From: Viscum album
Taxonomy: Eukaryota > Streptophyta > Magnoliopsida > Santalales > Viscaceae
Assembly: GCA_963277665.1 (NCBI GenBank)
Contig: OY728122.1
Location: 1,545,678,868 to 1,545,742,867, forward strand
DNA: 64,000 bases
Direction: 5' to 3'
Under the pieces are notes generated by a model. That model was not told the origin of the DNA, did not search any database, and was given only the letters and a program-made list of their open reading frames with translations. Position numbers and translations under genes: made by a program. Shown here in pieces: positions 39,140 to 49,960 of this stretch (positions within the stretch are counted from its first letter, which is position 1; each line of letters starts with the position of its first letter).

Positions 39140-39142
39140 ATA
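39140..39142. repeat. Target-site duplication ATA, right of CACTA-1
   Basis: The second copy of the ATA at 29,371-29,373. LTR sequence resumes here with ATACCTCCTCTTTT, matching ATACCTCTTCTTT at 8,523. Confidence 0.75.
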
Positions 39143-40275
39143 CCTCCTCTTTTGACAAACTATATAAGTTTTTTTTATCAAAATATAGACTCTAGGTCAT
39201 GAGGCGGGATTTGGGAAATGTATTTGGGTATTTAATAGCATGAAAAAAAGTATTTGGATTTTTGAAGAGATGGTGATAGGGGGTGTCCTTTTATATGAGG
39301 GGGATAGGGAACATTTGGAATTATTGAAACGAATAAAATTTTATAGCATATTACCTATTCTAAAAGGCTCAAAAATGGATCCTTATTTATGCATAGATTA
39401 TATAAGATAAAAATTGATCCATGTAATATGAATTAGAAAAGTCTATATGTTATTTTAAACTTTATTTTTTTAGTTTAACTCCCTAGTAAACCCTTTTTAA
39501 CATTAACTGCAATAATTATTTTTTATTGTTTTTACAATTCATTATGAAAAAAAACTAATTTTACCATGTTTAGTAATATTAATTATTTTGGATAAACATA
39601 TAGGATCTATTTTTTACTCAAATTAAATTCATAGGTGTTATAGAATTTAACTTAAACTTCTCAAACTAGATTAAAAAAAATCCCAATGAAAAAACATTCA
39701 ATAGTATAATAATTTTTATATGAATGTTATGCATAAAATTTATAAAATAGAATAAATTATATTAATAATAATAATATAATTTCATTAATATTAATATTTA
39801 AATTTTGTGAATTTTTTTTTCTAATTGTTGAAAACTAAATGAATCTTTCAATTAAATATATGATATTTTTAATTATTAATAAAAAATAATTTGTAAGAAA
39901 ATTACTATTAATGGACTCAATGATAAATTTTAAGTAATGATTCAATGAAATTAATTTCATCAATAAAAAATAAATTTTAAAAAATTTAGTAATAATAACT
40001 TTTCAAATAAGGGCACAAAATGAAATAAAAACTATATTTAGAAAAATATATTTTCAAAGAAAAACATACCCTTTTCTTTCAAAATATTTTTATTTACAAT
40101 TATACTTAATTGAAAAATAATGAATTTATTTTTTACATATGTAAAAAAATATAATTTAAATTATTTTATATTGGTTATTCATACAAACCAATTTAACGGC
40201 TAGGTTATAACGATATACTATATTAAAGTTCATTTATACTGAAGGTTAGGTCTTCCATAAGATATTTGGGTGACT
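39140..40275 (-). mobile_element. 5' LTR of element A, part 2 (right of CACTA-1)
   Basis: Aligns with 8,523-9,741 of the 3' LTR: AGACTCTAGGTCATGAGGCG near 39,187 against GGAAGTCTAGGTCATGGGTG near 8,593, AACATTAACTGCAATAATTA near 39,498 against AACCATCACCGCAGTACTTA near 8,905, and ATGAATTTATTTTTTACATA near 40,120 against ATGAATTTATTTTATACATG near 9,540. The outer end, equivalent to the TGTTACACCC start of the 3' LTR, falls near GGGTGACTGTAC (40,268-40,279). Confidence 0.65.
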
Positions 40276-41864
40276 GTACTTATTTAAAAAGAAATATACC
40301 ATAAAATATCAAGGTTTTATATACCATGATCAAATTTAATATTCTATAATTTTAAATAATACAATTTTTTGGTAAACATTTCACCCATTTGATGTTTTTT
40401 TTAATATATTAAAGAATAATTCTATGTTTGTTAACATAATACCCATGAAAATGAAGGAATATATCTCTATATTTAGTAATTGAATACATTAAAGGGTTAA
40501 CTAAAATTAAAATAGCATTATTATGATACCAATAATTTGGTATCTTTTAAAAATTCCAAGAAAATCAAGATTATATTTTTTTCATCCATAATGATTGAGG
40601 GAATGAAAAAGAATATTCTCACCTTCATCCATTAATAAATAATTAGTGTTTTGTTTTTATGAACTCCAAGAAACTGAATTCTTAGTGAGAATGTGTAAAA
40701 TACCAATATAACTTGTAATATCAATTCTACATCTTTCAATATTAGAGTCATTGTGTCTAATAAAAGAAATTACAGGAAAAAATATTCCCCAATTATTTGA
40801 TCTTTTAATATATATAATAATTCATTTAATAGATTTTTTTGAGAGAAACCATAAGATCATATTGAAATCAAGAAAAAAATAAACACTAAACATTATATAT
40901 GTTCTAGAAGTAGTCAAATAAAAATAAACTAATTATGACTCATAATAATTTACAATAAACATTTTTATTAGAAACATCATAATCTAATTTAAAATTTCTC
41001 TTATTGGAGTTTTAAAAGTTTAACAATGATTTCTCACATCCATAACTAAATCATTATCATGTTTTTGATAATTAATAAATATTCAGTAATTTCATTGAAT
41101 AATTTTATGTCATAGAATGAATTTTAATTCATCAACATGACTCATATGAAATTTACTTTCCATATATTTTTATAACTATATTAAAAGTAAATTTGTTGAA
41201 ATCAAAAAACAATACCATTTACCCAAATTTGAACAATTAAATTATCATTTGAAATTATTTTGATAAACAATGTTTGACATAATTTTATTATATAAAAATC
41301 ATTTATAATTTTTTATATATATCATAACAATGATAAAGATATTTCAAAATACCATATAAATATTTTGATAACATAAAAATTGATTATTAAAATTTTCATT
41401 TTCAAAACCAGTGGGTTGAGAAACATAACCCTATTTCAAAATAAAAACATTTAAAAATAAAATTTTAACATCAATTTGAAATAACATAATGTTTTAAACG
41501 TCACAAAAATATAACCTAATTATAATTGGTTGAATTATAGGAATAGGTGAAACCGTTTAATCAAAATTTATGCCATTTTCTTAACAATAACAATGAAAAA
41601 CAATTCCAACATTATTCATAAAAATATTTCAATATTAGACCATGTTATTTATAAATATAAATTTAGTTATATTAACAATATTATATAAATGAACATTTTT
41701 ATTAAGAAAAATTGTTATTTTAATAAAATTTATTGTGATAATTTCGAATATCAACAAACCAATTGGAATCATTTTAAGAATTATTAACATTATTAAGAAC
41801 ACAATTTAACCTAAATGTAGAATTAGAAGAAAAAAAGATTAAAATTTGAACACATATTTTCAAT
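40276..41864. other. Unassigned AT-rich DNA
   Basis: No pol similarity next to the element A LTR and no recognised repeat. This absence of pol is part of the argument that the neighbouring LTR is a 5' LTR. Confidence 0.4.
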
Positions 41865-42632
41865 TCTAGTGTCACAATCCGTCCTTGGGGATCGTGCTGT
41901 GACTACCCCAAGCCCGCCTTCCATAAGCCACGGGTTGCTGACTAGCACCAAAGGTGAATCCCCGATAAAAAGGGAAGGCATTGCCTTTAAACCTGTATCT
42001 CACACGCTCTTAACAGAAGAAGTAGAAGCAAAAAAGTACTAATATAGAAAAGAGAAGTGTGCTGAAAGTAAGTGGGCCTATATACAAACCCAACTGAACA
42101 ACAAGTACAAGTACAAAGGGAAAAACAACTCTGGGTCATCCACCAAGGAATCCGACCTGAAGGGTAGGTACAAAACTTGAACAACTCATCCCTAAGGTAC
42201 ATCTCATATAGTCCAGCTCTGAGAAACCTCCCATCTATCTCCCTCAGCCTCGATCACTACTGACCGTTGTCTGCGCAGAACACAACAAGGTGTGGGTAAA
42301 GCCCGTGCAGGGGGAGTATAACAATACTAAGTAGGGAACCCCAAGACCCCCAAAGGTCTCCCAGAATCCAATAAGGATAAACCATAGTAGTAAGATACAA
42401 TCACGATGTATCAACCAACCTTACTTAGGTATATGCCCATACATATACCTAAGTTACCAACCACAATCCTGCTCCAAATCTTGAGCCTAAGCACAACCCA
42501 GTCCACAAAGGAAGTAAAGTCAATCACCTCGATGATATCGACTAAAAGTCAATACTCAGATCACACAGGTACAAAAATCATTTAGAGGGGTGAAGATTAT
42601 TAAACGTAGCCTCTGAATCATATTCTCTGTCA

Positions 42633-42862
42633 AACCCACATAGGACCATGGAACAATATCAGCGCTGTGGAACCCACATAGGATCCTTGTACAGAAGTCA
42701 TCACTGTCGAACCCACGGAGGATCCTGGTATAGAATTCGCCTCTGTTGAACCCATGGAGGATTCTGGTACAGAAGTCATCACTGTCGAACCCACGGAGGA
42801 TCCTGGTATAGTGTCGTCATTGTCGAACCCACGGAGGATCACGTCATCTTGGTCGCAGCCAT
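42633..42862 (-). repeat. 39-bp tandem repeat, about six copies
   Basis: Units begin with AACCCA at 42,633, 42,671, 42,710, 42,749, 42,788 and 42,826, giving spacings of 38-39 bp. The typical unit holds CACGGAGGATCCTGGTATAG on the plus strand. Because 39 is divisible by three, the minus strand has a frame (42,630-42,908) with a 13-residue periodicity around SSVGSTVMTSV. It lies inside the element T LTR, so it is not thought to be coding. Confidence 0.8.
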
Positions 42863-43199
42863 CCACAGGGTTTCCGCACACAGCACGCTCGATTCTAGGA
42901 CGGTCCACTCCTCAATCCAAGTGTTGATACATCAACTAACATTAATTCTATATTTGATGTATCTCGAAGTTCTGTCTCATCAAAAGGAACCCAACGCGAC
43001 AGACGGTGCGTCAATCGGACGCCCGGTCTGTGAGTTATTGGCATTTCCGTTCCAGGGGACCGGTTAGTTTTTAGGTTCAAACCAACCCAACCATATCCCA
43101 AAAATGTCCAAACCACAAGTAGGATATTCCAAAAGTATCGTCTCGCTCGAAGAATTCCATCGCCGCAGGCGGTTCATCAATCAACACATGTAGCCTAAG

Positions 43200-43910
43200 A
43201 TGCAGTCTAAAAGGTGTAAATGGCCATAGCAGGTCCGGGTCCAGTCTGACCCAGTCGGACCGACCCGGACCGACCCAGTCTAAACAGGGGTCTGACCCGG
43301 TCTGTGGGTGTAGCCCGACCCAAGTGGTCGGCCCGGCCCAAGTGACGGCATGACCCAGCGGTGGCCCGGCCCGCTGGCCGGCGGGATGCCAGGAGGCCCA
43401 GCGACCCACGCCATGGAGGGGGGGGGGGTGGTTCTATGCCCCCCGGCTTCCGAAAGAACCATGGGACCCTTCGGGTCCCCCCTTGTGGGGCGCCGCCGGC
43501 TGCCATCTCAGTCGGCCACCCTCTGTCCACCGCGGCCTTTGGCCGTGGGTCTTCTCCGGCACTGCGTGACTGTGCCCTGCCATCTTCGTCCGCTGTGACC
43601 TGCATATCTGCGGCCACCTTCCTCCAGTGTGGCACGATGGCACCGCACCTCTTCCATCTACCGCGGTCCTCCTAGCCGCGATTCTTCTACAGCACGGTGT
43701 GTTGGCACCGCGCCCTTCCGGCTCCGTCACGGCCCGTCTGGTCATGGATTTTCTTTGCATGGCGCGATGGTACTGCGCCCTTCCTGCGGTCTGGCGGCCC
43801 TTGCACCATCGGCTTCCCCCGTGGTCCGCCTCCATCGTCAATAAAACAAGAACCAACGAAGGGACGTCAGGCCATGTTTGTTCGGCCCACGCCCTCCACA
43901 ATAGGTGATA
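43200..43910. other. GC- and CpG-rich core of the element T LTR
   Basis: A stretch with very high GC and many CpG, in sharp contrast to the AT-rich window. It includes repeated GACC(C/G)(G/A)(G/A)(T/C) and GGCCCGG words near 43,230-43,400 and a run of ten G at 43,419-43,428. The overlapping open frames on both strands reflect the scarcity of AT-rich stop codons. I see no recognisable protein. Confidence 0.7.
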
Positions 43911-44815
43911 ACAAATGGCCATCATCGTACCATAATAAATGATGAAGGGCGGGTATAAAAGCAACACAAATCCCCTACCTTGATTCGATGAATGTTGTTG
44001 AAGGCGCGAGAAAATAATTAGAAGGTGTCATCGTATGTTGCGCCCATCACTCGCCGCTGATCTCGGGCTCGAGCATCATCCTCGTTCTTCGTTGGAGATG
44101 GTGCATCCATCGTTGGAGAGAATGTTGTTCTTCGTTGGAGAGAATGTCTTTCTACAAAAATCTCCAAAGTCCTCTCAAAGAGAAACACTAACCAAAATAA
44201 AATAATTTCTTCTCTATTATTTTTTGATTCTATGCATCCCAAAAATAATTGAAATGAATTCAAATCAATTCAACTTAATTAATTATGCAATTAATTAATT
44301 TGTGGTTTGGTGTTCTTATGAAGGAAGGTGAAGAGACTCCGTAATAAATTGGGAGTTCCAAGGGTTAATGGGGGATTAAGGGGGTTTGATGCTCGTTTGG
44401 GCCCCACCTTATAACATCCTCCCAAGAATGGTTATCTATGGGTGGGCCCCACCACTAACCTCCCCTTGGAGGTTTTAACTACCACACATAAAAATATGTT
44501 ACACACATTTTTTTAATTTATTTAGAAACCCCCCAAAATTAACTTCCGCTCTTGTTAGAACGCAACTGTTGTGATGGTCTATATAAGAAATTACCAGCAC
44601 TACGAGTTCAATGGTGCCCTCAAATTTCAATTCTGAGCACCAGTTCAAAAGAAATAAAATCCCACTCGTACGTTTACTGAACATACCCGAACAAAACATT
44701 AGAAATTGATTCCATGCACACCGGTCCATGGAATCAAGCACCATCAGAAACTGAGGACTCGTAAGATTCCCATATATTTTTAAAAAAAAATCCATAGAAT
44801 TTCAAGGTCTTTACA

Positions 44816-44830
44816 TTCTCCCCACCTCAG
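44816..44830 (-). other. Polypurine tract of element T
   Basis: The minus strand reads CTGAGGTGGGGAGAA immediately before the LTR start TGTAAAGACC. A purine run at this position primes plus-strand DNA synthesis in LTR retrotransposons. It overlaps the end of the polyprotein, as is usual in chromoviruses. Confidence 0.75.
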
Positions 44831-45679
44831 GGATTTACGTCCCCATAAGTTACAACTCACACTAAGGAAACAAAAGGGGGTACTGGGCATGCATCTGAGC
44901 CTCCCGCTCCCATGTTCTCTCTTGGAGGTCCTTGTGCTACCAGCGAACACGCACAAGAGGTATCGATTGTCCACACAAGACCCGCTTTTGTTGATCATCA
45001 ATCTCCACTAGAACCTCTATGCAAGTCGCCCCATCATCAATATCTAGCTCCCCATGGTCAATGATGTGGGAGGAGTCATGTACGTATCTCCTCAGTAGAG
45101 ATACGTGAAAGACGTCGTGCACCTAGTGCAATATAGGTGGAAGAGCCAAGCGGTAAGACACCTCGCATACTCTATTGAGGACTTGGAAAGGTCTGATGAA
45201 TCGCGGAGACAACTTGCCGCCTCGGCCAATTCTTCATAGACCTCATCGAGGTGAGACCCTTAGAAAGACGTGGTTGCCATCTTCAAACTCCAATGGCCTC
45301 CATCTTCTATTATCATAAGACTTATGCCTGCTTTGTGAAGTCTTCATCTGCTTCTAGAGGATCTGCACCTTCTCCATCGTAGCCTACACCATCTCCAGTC
45401 ACATAAGTATTGACTCCCCTGGGTCAGTCCAGCACAGAGGCGATCTACAAGGTCGGTCGTACAGTGCCTCGAAAGGTTACATCCCGATGGTGGAGTGGTA
45501 GCTGTTGTTATATGAAAACTCCACCAATGGGTAAGTGATCCTCCCAGGTGCGACCAATGTCGAGGATGCATGCACGGAGCATGTCCTCGAGTGTCTGAAT
45601 TTTCCTCTCAGTCTGACCATCTGTCTGAGGATGGAAGGCGGTGCTCAAATGAAGCTGCATCCCTAAAGCCTCCTTCTAG
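44831..45679 (-). pseudogene. pol: Element T pol C-terminal remnant: integrase core end, GPY/F region and chromodomain
   Basis: The minus strand reads QLHLSTAFHPQTDGQTER and DMLRACILDIGRTWEDHL (about 45,660-45,540). This is the integrase catalytic-core end, including the HPQTDGQ(S/T)E stretch with the third catalytic acidic residue region. After several frameshifts comes HDVFHVSLLRRYVHDSSH (about 45,122-45,060), then LCGQSIPLVRVRW, an in-frame TAG at 44,937-44,939, and ERTWEREAQMHAQYP (about 44,930-44,885), which is the chromodomain. Everything upstream (gag, protease, RT, RNase H) is missing: the element stops abruptly near 45,679. Chromodomains guide integration toward heterochromatin. Stops and frameshifts make this copy inactive. 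Confidence 0.85.
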
Positions 45680-45707
45680 TAGATTAAATGACTTTGAATT
45701 AATCTAC
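45679..45707. repeat. Inverted repeat at the element T truncation point
   Basis: GTAGATTAA (45,679-45,687) and TTAATCTAC (45,699-45,707) are perfect 9-bp arms with an 11-base spacer, starting at the base where pol similarity ends. Confidence 0.6.
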
Positions 45708-46546
45708 CAGTGTTCTATGCCTAACAACATCATATATGCCTCCATTTTGGATATCTAGAAGCCATAATTATTTTCATAAAAGTGAGGCATCTTTTGAGTA
45801 TTCCAAACATCATTTATATTTACTATTTCCATATTAAAGATATTTCCATTAGAATATGAGGTCTACAAAATTGTTACCATTCAATAAATAATATAAGATA
45901 ATAAATTACTAATATAGCCATGATTTTATAAAAATTGTTTTTATTAGGAAAATGAATAATGTTGATAAAATATACTTAATCGGGTGAAGCTATAGTACAA
46001 ATTAATAATCCACAAAGGGTATTGAAGGATGGTCTAGAGGGCGTGAGTGGAACAAATTAAATTTTTTTTGAGAAATTTATTAATAATCTAAATTAATTAT
46101 TAGAGTTAATAAAAACAGTAAATTAGAATATGAAATAAAATATAGCACATAAGGATGTTTTTAATTTAGTCTGGTCCTAATTGACCAATTCTACTCTTAT
46201 AACTCTCTACCAAGGAGATATTCATTTTTCAATAATATTTTTTATGGGAATATAAAAAAAATATAAAATACTGTTTATTTTGTAATAATAACCATGACAC
46301 ATGTCTTTTCAATTTGGAGTTTCAATCCAATTAAAAAACTGACATTATAAAATGTGAGTCACATCCCAATTGGTCATGACTTTAGAATCCATAAAGTACA
46401 ACCCGAGAAAGGAAAATAAGAATTTTTTTTTACTATATAAAAAAACCAAAAAAATTGAAATCACATGAGAGATTGGAATTAGTGTTACAAAATTAGATAT
46501 GGGGAATTAAATTTACAGAAGAAGAATAAAAATCTGTTACAGTCAA

Positions 46547-47201
46547 CGATCTCCTACCCGAGTGGTAAGGGATTTATCTTGGAATCCAAGAGACCCAAGT
46601 TCAAAACTGGGTGGAGGAGAATTTCCAAGTTACTATAGAAGTAGTGTAGAATGTATTATACCAGGAACTGTATAGTACTATAGCATCCAAGACTATTCAA
46701 CTGATTTGGGCCTTCATGCCACCGGATGGGACCTACGGGTTTCAGGGCCTTCGGCTCATAAAAGGCTTTCAGGTATCAGGGCCTTAGGGCCATAGAGACC
46801 ATAGAGTAGCACATTTCACACATAGCAAGCCCCAGAAGAGGAACAAATCAAAGAGTAGTAGTCACATGAAGTAGAGCTAACTGTATTAGAAGAATGAGAG
46901 GGTATGGAAACCCCCATCGGGACTAGGCACCATGTAGCTTTGTATGGAGAAATGACGGCAAATAATCAATGAATGATAGGTATATATGAGATCAATGATG
47001 TAGAATATTGGGAGGTGAATTTCTAGTGGGTTGGGCATACGGTCCAAGTAATGAACCTAGTATGTCGCTGGGATTTCGGGTCATCTATTGGCCTTCAGGT
47101 TGTGTCGGGCCTTGTGCCTTCGTTCTACGGGTCCTTTAAGGGTTCCCCTTCAACCATTAAAAGTGTGATTATACATAATAAAATAAGAAAAAAGGTCTTC
47201 G
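46547..47201 (+). mobile_element. 655-bp insertion with Pol III-type promoter boxes (SINE-like, tentative)
   Basis: D1 lacks this segment: around 3,340 it runs straight through, whereas D2 has GTCAA on both sides (46,542-46,546 and 47,202-47,206), consistent with a 5-bp duplication. Near its left end TACCCGAGTGG (46,555-46,565) matches 10 of 11 positions of the tRNA A box TRGCNNAGTGG. AGTTCAAAACT (46,598-46,608) matches 9 of 11 of the B box, with 32 bases between the boxes. An A-rich stretch (AATAAAATAAGAAAAAA) lies near the right end. The body contains GGCCTT-type repeats near 46,730-46,790 and 47,090-47,130 and is less AT-rich than its surroundings. It is long for a plant SINE, so a composite or a different small retroelement is possible. 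Confidence 0.5.
46550..46618 (+). other. tRNA-like head with A and B boxes
   Basis: The stretch folds only partly as a tRNA: the acceptor and T arms pair with mismatches, while the anticodon region is a tight hairpin (TCTTGGA/TCCAAGA) without a normal 7-base loop. It is best read as a tRNA-derived Pol III promoter and not as a tRNA gene. Confidence 0.5.
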
Positions 47202-49829
47202 GTCAATTCAGGTAAAAAACTAAGACATTTTCGTATGTAAGATCATCATGATTGTCCTATCATGGCTGAGGAATAAATCACCGAAATATTTTTCATCGTT
47301 CACCAGTATAAAGAACTGATAACATGGGTCTTGGTTTGTACAAAATGTTAAATTTCAGAATAATGATTTTGTTCTCACAAGGTTTGTGTTATCATAACTC
47401 ATATGTGTATTCCATTTGAATTCATCCCAATTCCTTTACATTAAATCATTAAATATGAAAAAACCAGTCTTTAACTAGGTAAATTAATTCGAATTCAAAT
47501 AGGATAATTATCTAGGTGAGGTAAAATCATCAATTCAAAATAGTAGTAATAAAATTAATTAGAATTTAAAAGCTAATAGATTTTTAAAACCAATTTTAAT
47601 TGCCCATTAAATAATTCAGGGTAGACTTCATAAGAATTGATCAATTAAATTCCACAAAAAACATAAAATAGATTGTTTTTTAAAATAAAATTTCACAATA
47701 AATATATTTTTATACAATGAATAAATATTGAAATATTATTTATAAATCATTAAACACCTAAAAATGTGTTTAAATAATATTAATGTCACTAGATAAAAAA
47801 TTATAATATTATTAGACAAATAAATTATCCCAAAATAAAAAAATAAATATTGGAAATATATGTTTTATAAGAATTTATGAATATATAGTAAATTAAAACA
47901 CATTTTATAACTAATTAAAATATTTTAAAACCCTTATCATACAATTAATATAATATATATGAATACGAGAAATTAATTAATCTCTTAAAATAATTAAAAT
48001 AATCTATTATTCCATCCAAGAATTAAAAATAATGTAAATGGGAGAATGCTAAAAATTACAGATTTATGAAAAAAAACTAAATAGTGTATGAACGGACTTG
48101 CATACCATGTAATCTAATATTTTTTATACTAACCATGATATTATCACATGTGGTCATTTGTCTTTTGGTCAGTTCATGTGTTAAGAAATCAGTAATCATA
48201 TTGTGTGTATATTTATTTTGTGTGGTCACTATACTGACCCTATGAAAAAATATAGCATATGGTCACATAAACTACCATGGACTCACATATAGTATACTGA
48301 CCATGAATTGTGTGTTGTATCTATACTTACAGTGAGACTGTGAATATGGTACCTTCAAACTGTTAGAATATACTGAGTTCCAATATATAGTCATATCATA
48401 AAACCTCCAAATAATTGAGTACCATGGAATCAAATCATGAACTATTCATATTCTTCTTTGACCTATAAGAATATACTGAGTTCCAATATATATTCATATC
48501 ATAAAAACTCCAAACAATTGAATTTCTAAATATCATGTGATGCAAACTGCACTATTCTTACAGGAAGCGTTTTTTTGTTATAAAAATACATTCTATATAT
48601 TGAATGAATGTGAGGGATGGAATTAGAATAAAAAGGTAAAAATACTATATTACAATATACTAACAGGTTATAGAGACCTTTTGGTAGGGGATCTACATGT
48701 GGAAGGTGAGAGAGACAATATTTTAGCTTCATAGTTAATTAAAAAACCTACATTTGTAGTAGGTGGGTTATTTTAACATGCACTAAGAAAGAAAGTTAAA
48801 AAAAAGATATGGTATGTTTAATAAGGATAGTCTAGGGTACATGGTAGGTAGTTTAGTATGTGTAGTCACATTCACAAGACTGTAAATATATTTATACAAA
48901 GAACACAGCAGTATGAAATAATATGATCGACAAAGATTTTAAAAATTAAAATTGTATAATCCTATCAACAAGATATTCCATAACATTATATACTATAAAA
49001 ACATTCCAATAATTAGTTGGTCTTAATGAATTAACGGTGTATAAATTCAGTACATTTACAATGGATGAAACAACACATCAATCTGACTTTGATAGATCCT
49101 GATATGTTCAAAAAATAATATAAAATACATATAAATATGTGGAACGAATAACTAGAAATGTTATAGAAATATATAAATTTATAATGTATATAAATAGAAA
49201 TTTCAACCATTTATTCAGTTTAATGAAATTTTGAAAATATTTTTTTATCTTCAATAGAAAATCAACATGTGATTGTAAAATATATCAAGATATGTATCAT
49301 GGGGAAATATAATATACTAAATTTTGGAAGATTCAGTATTCTAGAACTATAGTAAAATATTTTGGAGATTTTTAGAAAATTATGGAAATGATTTCATACT
49401 TCCACCTAGTATAATTAAATGTAAATAAATCTATTTGATATCAAACAATATTTTTTTACTTAAATATTAGATCTATATAACTCATTTTATAATATAAAAA
49501 CTAATGAAAACATTAAAAAAGTATAAACTCAAAAAGGATATATAAACAAAATCATGGAGTATGTTTGGACCAGAAGTGATAAAGGCATATATAATGAATT
49601 ATAATTTTATTATTTAATTTAAATATAAATTAAATTCTTATATTTCATATCAAATAGTCATTAAAAAATTAAAATCTCAATGGATGAAGATAATATTAAA
49701 ATTTAGTGATCTAGAAAAATTATGATTTCTAGAAAAATGATTAATATAAAATATAATTTGGTGGAATGTAATATAAAAAAATAAAATATTAAAAAAGAAA
49801 AAAAACTATCTAATAGACCTGTTATAACA

Positions 49830-49960
49830 TTCACGTAATATTTATGGGTAATAAATTTATTCATTATATTTTTAGGTTCTGGTTTAGCTTGCATGGATCT
49901 AGTAGTCATTTCCACCACCTCAAACTTCCCCTGTAGGAAATTTCACTCATGGTTTTCTTA
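49830..49960 (-). pseudogene. Possible chromodomain tail and polyprotein end upstream of D2
   Basis: The minus strand reads FEVVEMTTRSMQAKPEPK immediately before the proposed LTR start. This could derive from the chromovirus ending V-E-E-A-T-W-E-x-E-x-x-M-x-x-x-Y-P. The alignment is short and the Trp is missing, so the call is weak. Confidence 0.3.

Larger units (their letters stand above)
41870..44815 (-). mobile_element. 2.9-kb 3' LTR of a chromovirus (element T)
   Basis: On the minus strand it starts TGTAAAGACC at 44,815, directly after a polypurine tract and a chromodomain-type pol end, and finishes GGATTGTGACA at 41,870. That gives a TG...CA LTR of 2,946 bp. The 3' portion holds phrases typical of plant Tekay-like LTRs (GGCGGGCTTGGGGTAGTCAC, a TATACTCCCCCTGCACGGG-like segment near 42,310). 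It contains a 39-bp tandem repeat (42,633-42,862) and a GC- and CpG-rich core (43,200-43,910). A TATA-like TTATATAG lies near 44,585 on the minus strand, about 230 bp inside the LTR. It is far more GC-rich than its surroundings. Open frames inside it, including one of 177 residues at 43,434-43,967, match nothing and are probably fortuitous. Confidence 0.85.
45800..49829 (-). repeat. Repeat D2: LTR-like dispersed repeat, second copy
   Basis: Aligns with D1 (about 2,600-5,870) in the same orientation, apart from a 655-bp insertion at 46,547-47,201. The right edge is suggested by GTTATAACA at 49,821-49,829, which on the minus strand gives TGTTATAAC, an acceptable chromovirus LTR start. A possible chromodomain tail lies just upstream of it on that strand. 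D2 would then be the 3' LTR of a minus-strand element extending right. The left edge is blurred. Confidence 0.6.

Noticed and set aside
43434..43967. 177-residue minus-strand open frame, the longest in the window
   Set aside because: It lies inside the GC-rich core of the element T LTR, overlaps long frames on both strands and resembles no protein. Scarcity of AT-rich stops explains it.
46550..46618. A functional tRNA gene
   Set aside because: The A and B boxes are good, but the anticodon arm lacks a 7-base loop and the acceptor stem has mismatches. It fits a retroelement head better.
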